NCBI RefSeq assembly: GCF_026914185.1
Contig: NC_070558.1
Span: 6,271,501 to 6,335,500 of the forward strand
DNA length: 64,000 bases
Source of the DNA: Puccinia triticina
Taxonomy: Eukaryota; Basidiomycota; Pucciniomycetes; Pucciniales; Pucciniaceae
Reading direction: 5' to 3'
Every line of letters starts with the position of its first letter. The first letter of the stretch is position 1. The notes under the pieces are model-generated. The model saw only the letters and a list, made by a program, of their open reading frames with translations, searched no databases and had not been told where the DNA came from. The position numbers and the translations under genes are program-made. Of this stretch, positions 47,379-56,507 are shown one piece after another.

Positions 47379-48290
47379 GGGGAACAACCACGTGAAAGGT
47401 TTGGGAGAGAATTATCAGTGTTAACAGGAGGACCAGGATTAGGTTGATCCACCAGACCCCCGCCGTTGGAAGGGGATGTAACCGGCCAGGATATTTCAGC
47501 TGATAGGGACGGTGAGGAACTCTGTCCGGTGCTAGGCCGGCAGCAGTTGGGGGAGGGGAATGGAAAAGAAAAGAAAACTAAGATGTATTCTCTCCGGGGT
47601 GATTGGCCAAAAATGAGCGTGGTGAGTTGGGTAGCGTTGGGGGGGGGGGTTGATTTTACGACGGCTGGAGATGCGCGTCGGCGGGTTTTGTTTTTAAGAG
47701 AGAGCCGGGGATACTGCCGGCGGGATGTGATCTAAACCAGAAAAGTGGAGGAGATCGGCGTTGCGGGGAAAATGAACCTTGAAGACGTGTGATACTCGAG
47801 ATACGGGCGGAAAGCGCCAATGCTTATAACTTTGAAATTTTTGATGGAGAACTTAATTTTATGGTTCAGAGTGGTCCATGCCGCTCCAAAGCCTGAGTTT
47901 GAACTGAACTAAAACCTTGGAGTTGGTGAAATGCAGCAGACATCTCATCACAACCTAGCGCGCACGCGCGCGCTACAACAAACAAAACAGCAGAAACAAA
48001 ACAAAACAAAATGAAACAGAAACAAAACAAAATGAAACAGAAACAAAACAAACCAACCCTCCTCATCCAAAACCTAACCAACCCACGCAAAGTGAAAGAG
48101 AAAATAACAAAACATGATGAACAGAAAATTGACAGGAGAACAAAACCATCAACAAACAAGAGAACAGAAGGGAAAAGAAAACCTGAAACATCTTGAGGAT
48201 GCGCGCCACCCCGCGCCATTGAATCTTGATGAAGCCTTGAGGGCTGAAGGCTTGAGTTTTGATGTCCTGAATCCTGACGTCCTCTAGCGC
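47379..48290. other. non-retroviral filler in copia-2
   Basis: It replaces the RT and RNase H expected here. Features: GCGCGCACGCGCGCGC at 47957-47972, A-rich repeats of AACAAAACAAAATGAAACAG (47990-48050), and a second CG-rich run near 48285. No protein family recognised. Origin unknown; it may be transduced host or other repeat DNA. Confidence 0.5.
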
Positions 48291-49693
48291 GCGCGACGCG
48301 CAATAAGATCTTGATCCCCATGCGTGTACCAATCTGTCCACCACAACGGAGGGGAAGCCGTAAGCTTGGAACCGTAGGGAAATGTATCATCATTGAATAT
48401 GACGTCTCGTGACTTAACAACGGACCAATTTTGGAGGTCCCACACTTGATATCCGTTTCTGTCCAATAGATAAGAGAGAAGGAGAGACACTCTTCCCTTC
48501 TGGTCAAGCTTTTTGCGGTTGGCCTCAGGGACTTTGTACCAGACGAGGCACCCAAAAGGGTGAAGGTAGGAAAGGTCAACCAAGGGTATATCAAGAATTG
48601 AGTTTGGGGACTTAAACCCCGACGGTGTGTTGCAGGGGAAAGAGTTATATGCAAAGAGTGCGTGCCGAAAAGTTTCCGCCCAAAAGGATTTAGGTGTATG
48701 GGCACTGATCAGAGCGGATCGTACAAGATTGCTGATTGTTCTGTTTGTCCTTTCCGCCACATCATTCAGTTTTGGTGAATGTGGAGGTCCAGGTTTGTGT
48801 CTGATACCCGCGGAGGAAAGATAGGCAGAGAACTCATTGGAAACATACTCCCCGCCATTATCTGAGCATAGAGCTAGGATCTTGTGTGCACCACTCTTCT
48901 CAAAAGAGGCTTGAAAAAGCTTAAAGCAAGAAAAGGAATCACTTTTGTATTTCATGGGAAATACAACTAGGAATTTGGAGAAGTTGTCCACAAAAGTAAT
49001 GAAATAAAAATACCTCTTGCGCGATTTCACCTTGTATGATCCCACGTTGGAGTGGATGAGTTGACCGGGAAAAGTTGATTGGTGAGAGGAGCGGGATTTG
49101 AAGGCATTTCAAGGCATATTTGCTTGGACGCAGGTGGGGCATTGTTGGACAGCCATCTCGTTCATAGCTGAGGCAGTATTACCATTCATTTTCAGCAGAA
49201 TTTTAAGGGGTTTTAGACCTATGTGTGAGAACCGGTTGTGGAATCCCAGCAGAGAGCGGTCAAAAATGAGTGGAGCAGAACTGAGGGATAAGGAGGAGCT
49301 CACAGACTCCAAAGGGAGATAGTACAGGTTTCCCCGTCTGTATCCACGACCAATGATATCCCCTCCAATGGAGACGTTGGTCAACTTGTAGAAATCGCAG
49401 GAGGTTTTGGAGAATACCACGGTGACACCTGTGTTGCAAAGCCCAGTGAGCAAGAGGAGTGGTTTGTGAAGCGCAGGAATGACCAGGGTTTTGATGGGGT
49501 GGCTGCCTTCAATGGGGAGCTGAGTGAGACCACGGTGTGTCACCTTGACGACCAGGTGATTGGCCAACCGAACCAGGGTGCAATCTGCTTTCAAGTCAAG
49601 GAGAGAGGAACCGTCTGGTGTCATAGACATCAAGCATCCCAAATCTATGTTAGTGTCCCCCCCTTGCTGGGAATCGGAGGATGCTGACAGCAA
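48284..49693 (-). pseudogene. copia-2 protease, pre-integrase and integrase
   Basis: The protease motif near 49640 reads D-L-G-C-L where DSGCS is usual; both Leu codons (49640-49642 and 49631-49633) are TTG and fit TCG. The pre-integrase zinc region keeps FHNRFSHIG and CPTCVQ. A stop near 49108 separates it from the integrase core (49045-48284), which keeps FVDNFSKF, CSDNGGEY and DVAERTNRT, all three acidic residues. The domain continues through LHPFGCLVWYKVP to about 48290 and then ends without RT. The protease is inactive and the gene truncated. Confidence 0.87.
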
Positions 49694-50760
49694 GCGTTTC
49701 CAGCCGTGACCTCAAGATCTGAGCCAGAGTAGTCCGAAGCCTTGTCCTTGTTGTATTTGTAAGAAGATTGACCGAGAGTTGTGGCAGACGTCCTTCCAGC
49801 TCAAGCTGCAGGCTTAGTGACAAGATTAGGTTTCTCCTGCTGACTGGCCTTCCAGCAAGCCTTCTGAGCGGCCTTATGCTCCACAATGAGCTTTTGTGTG
49901 TTGTTGCACAGATTGAGGTCGTGGGAGTTGCTGTTGCAGAGGGGGCAGCGACGACGCTTCTTGGAGGATTTGTTTTGGGGTCCTTTGGAAGCGGTGGAGG
50001 ATGAGATTGGTTTTTGTGGAGGAGACAGAAATGATGTCGCCTTGAGAATCACGGCAAATTGCTTTGTTTTTCAGAGCCAAGACAATTGTTTCGGTTTTAA
50101 CACCCTCTTGGTTCATGAGGTCTGTGACGCAATGAAGCCATTTGGGGGAGAGTGAGCTGAAGAGAGCTGCATTGTGGACTTCTTCCGGTGTGAGTGGTTT
50201 CTTGGGAGTAATAAAAGAGTCCAGGCGCTCAAAATATTTTGCCAAAGTATTGATATGCGAGTGGACATTGTCGCCCTACATCCGAGTGTTGAGGAGTTTG
50301 CGAATCCAGTAAACTCGGCCCCCAGATGAGGAGTCTTTGTGAGCCCGAGATAGGTCACCCCAGATCTTTGCAGCATTATCCTTGTCTGCAAGATGACACA
50401 GGTTCAACTCATTGACTATCTGAACTAGGATAGCACAAACAAGATTGTTGTCTTCTTCTGACGTGGCTGGTCAAAGGTGGGGAGCCACAGATGTGAGGAC
50501 ATGGCTTACTTTGACAGACTTGAACACCCAATGAACAAAATTTTTCCAATTGAGGTATTTTTAGTTGTTTCCAGGAGATTTGAGTATGGGAAGCCTTGCA
50601 AGGGAGATTTGTGAGGCGGTGGACAAATGTTGAGAGTTGATGCCAACGTTGGCATGAGTAGAAGATTCTGTTTTCATTATCCGTGGACATTGCGTATTTG
50701 TCGTTGGACTTGAGAGTTGGAGAAAAAAAAATGATCCTTCAGATGGTAACAATTCCAAAC
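49694..50760 (-). pseudogene. copia-2 gag with zinc knuckle, broken frames
   Basis: From about 50700 the parts run in different frames: a start region, LTPEEVHNAALFSSLSPKWLH (about 50190-50120), ALKNKAICRDSQGD and a knuckle C-PL-C-NSNS-H-DLNL-C (49945-49900), then Lys/Ala-rich sequence to the protease. Copia gag packages RNA. Several frameshifts or stops are present. The leader between 50760 and the 5' LTR carries the PBS. Confidence 0.75.
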
Positions 50761-50832
50761 ACCTTAATTGCCGTTTTTTTTAACATGTCTAGTGAAGCTG
50801 ATTTAGCCGGAGGCTAATTGGCGCTCATAACC

Positions 50833-51146
50833 TGAGGACAGCAGGCACGGTGCGTGGCGGTGTTCAAGGGTTGTGGAAGGATATTTATTACATATCAGAA
50901 AGGTGATGAAATGAAAGCAGAGAAAAAGGAAAGACAGAAAAAGAAAAAGAAAAACTAACCTGAGGACAGCAGGCACGGTGCGTGGCGGTGTTCAAGGGTT
51001 GTGGAAGGATGAAGAAAGGGTCCTTCCACGCCTGCTGCCTCAAATAGACTACATACAATCTGTGACATGTATGTGAGAGGTGAGAGAAATGAGAGAAATG
51101 GGAGAAGCATAAAAGACATGACAAAACCTGAGTACTAGACTCAACA
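50833..51146 (-). repeat. copia-2 5' LTR
   Basis: On the minus strand it starts TGTTGAGTCTAGTACTC and ends CTGTCCTCA. It shares its first eight bases with the TRIM LTR (TGTTGAGT) and is followed by the same PBS core GGTTATGAGC. Confidence 0.85.
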
Positions 51147-51158
51147 ACAGTTTCTACA

Positions 51159-51364
51159 GGTTATGAGCCCAGAACTACCTGAGCGCTACATGCTTGCAAT
51201 AGAGACTTGATGGATTTGTGAATGCTTACTTGTAAGACCACACAGACCCCTATAAGCCTACATCTAGATCACGGGTTCAATACCTACACTGATCATTGTT
51301 CCTGGGTATCATTCCCACTCTCTCTTGGGGTCAATCCCAACTTCCCATCATGTAGCAAGGGAGG
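51159..51364 (+). other. TRIM internal region with PBS, B-box-like site and PPT
   Basis: It begins GGTTATGAGCCCAG (PBS candidate) and ends GTAGCAAGGGAGG (PPT). Near 51283 lies GGTTCAATACC, a perfect match to the tRNA B-box consensus. No reading frame of note. Confidence 0.65.
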
Positions 51365-51579
51365 TGTTGAGTTGTCTGTTAGTCTGCTACCATTATGCAT
51401 CACCACAGTATGGAGGGCTGTTGGATTGACCCATGAGCACTACCAACCAACCACCCAGCTGGCAGCCACAAGCGTCTGTAGCCTAGTTGGTAAAGGCAGC
51501 ACTCTAGTATGTGTCTCAGCATAGCTGAGGTTGTGAGTTTGACTCTCACCAGACACATCTTCATTTTACAGTATCTACA
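51365..51579 (+). repeat. TRIM 3' LTR (215 bp)
   Basis: TGTTGAGTTGTC ... ATCTACA, followed by the GGCTC duplication. Same length as the solo LTR at 9204-9418. Confidence 0.87.
51472..51556 (+). other. tRNA-like sequence in TRIM 3' LTR (85 nt)
   Basis: Full-length copy with a perfect three-pair D stem (GCC/GGC), A box TAGCCTAGTTGG, variable arm CTCAGC/GCTGAG and T stem GTGAG/CTCAC. The T loop is TTTGACT, so the B box has lost its C. A TTTT run follows 8 bases later, within the LTR. Confidence 0.77.
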
Positions 51580-53411
51580 GGCTCAATGAATATCTTATTG
51601 ATTTGGTCTCATTCTTCATTTTTAGGCGCACCAAGGTGCATTATACTTAGGAGCAGATGTGTGGCAGTCACCAAATGGCTTTGACATTTTGGGGGTGGTG
51701 ATCTATTGATTAAAAAAAGAAGACTTGGGCAATTCTGAACTAGAGGCCATGCCCCTAGACTTCATTTGGCTTTCTGAAAGTCACACTGGCGAGTACATTG
51801 CCAACAGTGTTCATATGGTAGTGGAGAAGTTTGGAATCCAGAATAAAGTAAGCATATTTTTGACAATTTCTGTATTGTTTTCCCTTCCAAAGCTTAGCTA
51901 ACTCATCCTGTTTAGATATACAGACTAGTAACTGACAATGCTTCAAAAAATGAAGCAATGATGAGTGAACTCAAAAGGCTCAAGTGGCCACACTTCAAAG
52001 GCAAGACCCAATGGATACGCTGCTTTGCGCACATCCTTAATCTGATTGTCAAGGCAATCCTTTGGCCATTTGCGACAGAGAAGAAGAAGAAAAATGTGGT
52101 CGGAGAGCAAGAAGGCTCTGTCTTGGAAGATGATGATGCCGCGGCACAAATCAGAGTGTAAGTATCCAAGGATACTTCCTTCAAACAATAAGCTCTGATC
52201 TGATATGATGCTTGGCTGCTAGACTTACTCACACAGACAAGCCCACCTCAGGCTCAGATGAATATTCCAGCAAAGAAGAGTTGCTGGTGGACAAAGAAGA
52301 TGAAGATGAATATCTTGGCAAAGGGGATATTGATGAAGATGAGGATGAGGATCGCTACACTAGTGGCTCTTGCAAACACACTCTGGCCAAGGTAAGAAAT
52401 CCAATACTGGTATTGATCCGTACTGATAATTAGCTTGCCTTCATTGACAGATTTGTGTGATTGCCAAAAAGTTGAGGTTCTCGCCAAATTCCAAAGCCGA
52501 TTTTGTTGAAAATTGTCAAGCCAAAGAATGCAAGACACCACACAACATTGAAAGAGATGTGAGTACCTGATGGAATTCTACAAATACTCAACTGCAAAGT
52601 ATAATACGTTGTGAAGATGCTATGTAAGTTGTTCTTTCTGCATGAATTCTACCAGGTAAACTGACCAAAAATTTCCTCACAGTCTTGTGTGGCAGCGAAA
52701 CAAGAGGCACAGAGTTGATCGCAAGCATCAACTTGATGACTCCGACTTTGATTTGGCTTGTGATTTGGTGGAAATATTGAACCTATTCTATGAGATTACT
52801 TTGCAAGTTTTAGTTGCAGGCTCGACTTGGTTATCAAATATAGTAATCTTCATTGATCAAATCACCGACCATTTATCAACTGTCATCAAGGCCACCACCA
52901 AATATCCTCAAGCATTGAGGAATGCTTGTTGAGCAGGATTACAGCTGATGAACAAGTACTACAGTTTGACCAATACATCTTCTCTTTACAGAATTGCAAT
53001 TTGTGAGTCCTTCTTGCTTCTAATCTTGTTCATACCAATACCAACATAATTTTTAAGTAAGTGTTTCACCCTTTGTTCAGGGACAAGTACTTCAAATTGG
53101 CCCGGTGGGAACCTGAGTGGATAACCAAAGCAATACACCTTGCAAGGGACATGTGGGTAAAAAATTACAAGCCACAACCAATCACAATTCCCACCACTAC
53201 ACCAGATACCACCGCTACTGTAAGTGAACTCTCTTATGATGATGCGCAACGTTGTCATGAAATAACATCTAATCCTTTGTTTTTCAGGCCAAGACGACTG
53301 GCATGCTGGCCCGCCTGAGCAGCGCTGCAGCCACACGACAGGGAAATACCTTGTACAACCCATTGGACATCTGGCTATTGGGAGGACTTATCTTGGAGAA
53401 CCACCAACCGG

Positions 53412-54676
53412 TGTGAGAACTACTTTGGGACGGGTGGAAGTTCTGCAAGGGGGAAATACCAGTTATAATATTTCAAAGATGTAAGAAGCTATTAAAACTG
53501 TTACAGGTGGTTTGAAAGACCTGCCCTCTATGATACTACACAAGACCTTTCACAACAAATTTATTTATTGTTGTGGCAAACTAATGATAGAGAAAACTAT
53601 GTGCAGCAGTCTCTTATCAGACCTAGATCAAACTTGAATTCAGCGGAAAGTGGATTTTGCATGGGAAATGGAGTTAGAGTGGTTTACAGCAGCCTTGAGT
53701 CAGATAATGGAAATGAGTCGTAATGTAAGATATGTTTTATATGGTTTTATATGTTTGTGATATGAAAGTGGAGATAAACTGATACAAGAATTCTGTTAGA
53801 ACTGATGTGATATGTGAACTATTCAAAGTGTCTTTTCCCTCTTCCTTAACCTTCAGTTAAGAGCACAATGGATTAAGATCACTTTGACTTGTTAAGAGCA
53901 CAAGTGGTGATGCTGGCTACTTGACTACTTAGATAACCTCTGAGGCATGAAAGATTTTGATGGGCAACTTGATTGAGATCACACTATTGGATTTTATGTG
54001 GATGTGACTTGTAACTCTGAGGGAGATGTGTGTTCTGGTTAGGATTGCCTGAGTGGCATGCTGAAACTGAGGAGGGGAAAGGTCCTCCTTTTATAGTAAA
54101 ATGTGAGGGATTTTTGCTGGTGGGGATCCTTGTGAGGGATTTTTGCTGGTGTGACCACCATACAGGTGTCCATGAGGTGATGGTATCCACGTGGTTGCGG
54201 TGGTGGTGTCCATGTGGTGTCCACGTGGTTGTGGTGGTGGTGTCCATGTGGTGTCCGCATGGTGGTTTCCATGGAGCCTAAACAATTATGGAGGTGTCCA
54301 CAGATGGAACCATGCCTTGGTGCGTGGGTGGAGCCAAAAAACAACCCTGGAGGTGTCCACAGGTGGAACCATGTCTTGGTACATGGGCAGGGCCCAAACC
54401 ACGCCACCTAGATACTATAAATATGTACTTGAGTCTAATTCTATACTATGTACTATCAAAATATCTCTACAGTATGTAATTCTACTTATGGACACATTAT
54501 AATCCTAATAAATTTTGACTGAGTACAGCTAGCCTAGTGGTTCCAGTGAGTGACTAGGGGTTAAATGACCTGTAGCATTCAATTATGAAATAATACATCT
54601 AGAAATATGTCTCCTTCTCAATATTAAACTGTGGCTTTATGTGATCTGATACTTGAAACACATTTGGCACACCACA
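53412..54676. mobile_element. insertion in hAT-2, probable solo LTR (~1.27 kb)
   Basis: hAT-2 coding breaks after LILENHQP and resumes with NPLKWW at 54681. The insert starts TGTGAGAACT and ends CACACCACA; flanks CCGG and CCTG are similar but not identical. A TATAAATA box lies near 54416. Inside are two tandem duplications rich in GTGGT (54180-54260) and GAGGTGTCCACAG (54291-54400). No coding. LTR identity is likely but not shown. Confidence 0.55.
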
Positions 54677-55011
54677 CCTGTGAATCCACTCAAGTGGTGG
54701 ATCCAACAGAAGCGCGCTGGAAACACGCATGGTGGCCTTGTACACATGGCGGTGGATGTTTTGAGTTTTCCAGGTGTGTTTTAACTTTCATATAAAATAA
54801 ACAAATGTTCAGAAACTGACCCCTGTTCAAAACTTTCCAGGAACTTCTGTTGACGTAGAGCGCTCATTTAGCTTTGGGTGCAATTGTGTCACATCAAAGC
54901 GGCATAGACTTGCGCATTGGTTGCTGACCAGGGGAATGACAGTTGCCTTCTACTCAAAAAACAACAAGATCAAACCTGGTACTTTGATGAATTAGAGTAG
55001 CTGGCCCACTG

Positions 55012-55808
55012 TTGTTGGTGTTGCTGCCACTATATCTCATCCCAGCGTGGGGATCCTTTTGCCAGATGGTTACCAAAATGGTTACAAGCCCCTAAAGTTT
55101 CATTATGTACCTTTACTGACCACGTAACCCCCAAATGTAGCAGCTACAGTCTGATCAGTTTCCAAATATCACCACTTTGGTAGTTTCTTGGTGTTTCTGG
55201 TACTATATCTTATTGCAGCATGAGAATTTCTCTGAGATGTGGTTACCAAAATTTTAACAAGCCCCCAAAGTTTCATTATGTACCTTACACCCCCAAATGT
55301 AGCAGCTACAGTCTGATCAGTTCCCAAATATCACTACTTTGGTAGTTTATTGGTTTTGGGCCACTATATCTCATCCCAGCGTAGGAATCCTTCTGCCATA
55401 TCATTACCAAAATGTTGTAAAGCCCCTGCAGATTCATTATTTACCTTTACTGACCACAAAACCCCCAAATGTAGCATTTATAGTCTGATCAGTTCCCAAA
55501 TAGCACTACTTTGGTAGTTTCTTGGTGTTTCTGCCACTATATCTCATCACAGCGTGGGAATCCTTCTGCCACATGGTCACCAAAATGTTTAAAAGTCCCC
55601 AAAGATTAATTATACACCTTTACTGACCACAAAACCCCCAAATGTAGCAGCTACAGTCTGATTGGTTCACAAATATCTCTACTTTGGTAGTTTCTTGGTG
55701 TTTCCGCCACTATATCTCATCCCAGCAGGGGAATTATTTTGCCAGATGGTGACCAAAATGTTGAAAAGGCCCCAAAGTTACATTATGTACCTTTACTGAC
55801 CACAAAAA
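55012..55808 (+). repeat. ~172-bp repeat, forward array (foldback B/C, part 2)
   Basis: About 4.5 monomers in the same orientation as 45055-45658. The array ends abruptly at CACAAAAACC, where the orientation flips. Confidence 0.9.
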
Positions 55809-56507
55809 CCCGCTGGGATGAGATATAGTGACCAAAACTTATAAACCACCAAATTAGTGATATTTGGAAACTGATCAGACTGTAGCTGCTACATTTGGGG
55901 ATTTTGTGGTTAGTAAAGGTACAAGATGAACCTTCACTGGGTTTTTTAACGTTTTAGTTACCATATGACAGAGAAATTCCCACGCTGCAATCAGATATAG
56001 TGGCAGAAATGCCAAGAAACTACCAAAGTAGTGATATTTGGAAACTGATCAGACTGTAGCTGCTACATTTGGTCCTTGTGATCAGTAAAGATACATAATG
56101 ATACTTCGGGGGCTTGTAATTATTTTGGTCACCTTCTGCCAAAAGGATTCCCACACTGGGATGAGATATAGTGGCAGAAACACCAAGAAACTACCAACGT
56201 AGTGATATTTGGGAACTGATCAGACTATAGCTGCTACATTTGGGGGTCTTGTGGTCAGTAGGGGTACATAATGAAACTTTGAGGGCTTGTAAACATTTTG
56301 GTCACCATCTGGCAAAATGATTTATGACACTGGGATGAGATATAGTGGCAGTAACACCAAGAAACTACCAAAGTAGTGATATTTGGGAGCTGATCAAACT
56401 GTAGCTGCTACATTTGGGGGTTTTGTGGTAAGTGAAGGTAGATAATGAAGCTTTGGGGGCTTGTAAACATTTTTGTCACCATCTGGCAAAAGGATTCCCA
56501 TGCTGGG

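Larger units (their letters stand above)
47065..51146 (-). mobile_element. Ty1/copia retrotransposon 2 (4082 bp), lacks RT
   Basis: LTRs of 314 bp lie at 47065-47378 (3') and 50833-51146 (5'), about a dozen differences apart. ACAGT is duplicated at 47060-47064 and 51147-51151, inside the TRIM 5' LTR. gag and integrase are present on the minus strand, but RT and RNase H are absent: 47379-48290 holds unrelated, CpG-richer sequence. The PBS after the 5' LTR reads GGTTATGAGCGCC on the minus strand. Confidence 0.85.
46860..51579 (+). mobile_element. TRIM: miniature LTR element with tRNA-like LTRs
   Basis: Without the copia-2 insertion it is about 630 bp: a 5' LTR of ~212 bp (46860-47064 plus 51152-51158), an internal region of 206 bp (51159-51364) and a 3' LTR of 215 bp (51365-51579). 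The flanks are GGCTC on both sides (46855-46859, 51580-51584). After the 5' LTR comes GGTTATGAGCCC (candidate PBS); before the 3' LTR comes AGCAAGGGAGG (PPT). No coding frame. A solo LTR of the same family lies at 9204-9418. Non-autonomous. Confidence 0.85.
45986..54990 (+). pseudogene. hAT-2 transposase, interrupted and with TGA stops
   Basis: The polar N-terminus (46002 on) leads into a BED zinc finger split by an intron: YQCKMC...then SCSNLTKHASIC near 46450. Next come AARPFSALVEESHEAILH and VSKDIHKIQSAIQEKY (46650-46808). The intron 46821-51625 holds the TRIM. After it: ALYLGADVWQSPNGFDILG, VTDNASKNEAMMSELKRLKW (51930-51985), WIRCFAHILNLIVKAIL, an acidic linker, FYEITLQVLVAGS, FIDQITDHLSTVI, YKLARWEPEW-type region, YNPLDIWLLGGLILEN. 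After another insertion, KWWIQQKRAG and MAVDVLSFPG, then the hATC segment VERSFSFG (54860). TGA at 46806, 51707 and 52930 each follow T. DDE-type cut-and-paste enzyme; inactive here. Confidence 0.87.
45659..55005 (+). mobile_element. hAT transposon relic 2 with nested insertions
   Basis: The left end TAGAGATGGCCTTGCGGTAC is followed by GGTACC-rich subterminal DNA (45680-45800). The transposase gene runs to about 54990, after which the ~172-bp array resumes near 55012. No 8-bp duplication is visible at the right, so that end is probably deleted. It contains the TRIM/copia-2 nest (46860-51579) in an intron and an insertion at 53412-54676. Confidence 0.78.

Noticed and set aside
47866..48705. 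279-codon frame as a separate gene
   Set aside because: It overlaps the copia-2 integrase in another frame and runs into low-complexity sequence; no recognisable protein pattern.
54039..54407. His/Thr-rich frames in the hAT-2 insertion
   Set aside because: They follow the GTGGT-rich tandem duplications and are open on both strands.
45659..55005. hAT-2 as a complete element with 8-bp duplication in the foldback array
   Set aside because: The left flank GTGGGAAA does not recur where the array resumes at 55012, so the right end must be deleted or rearranged.
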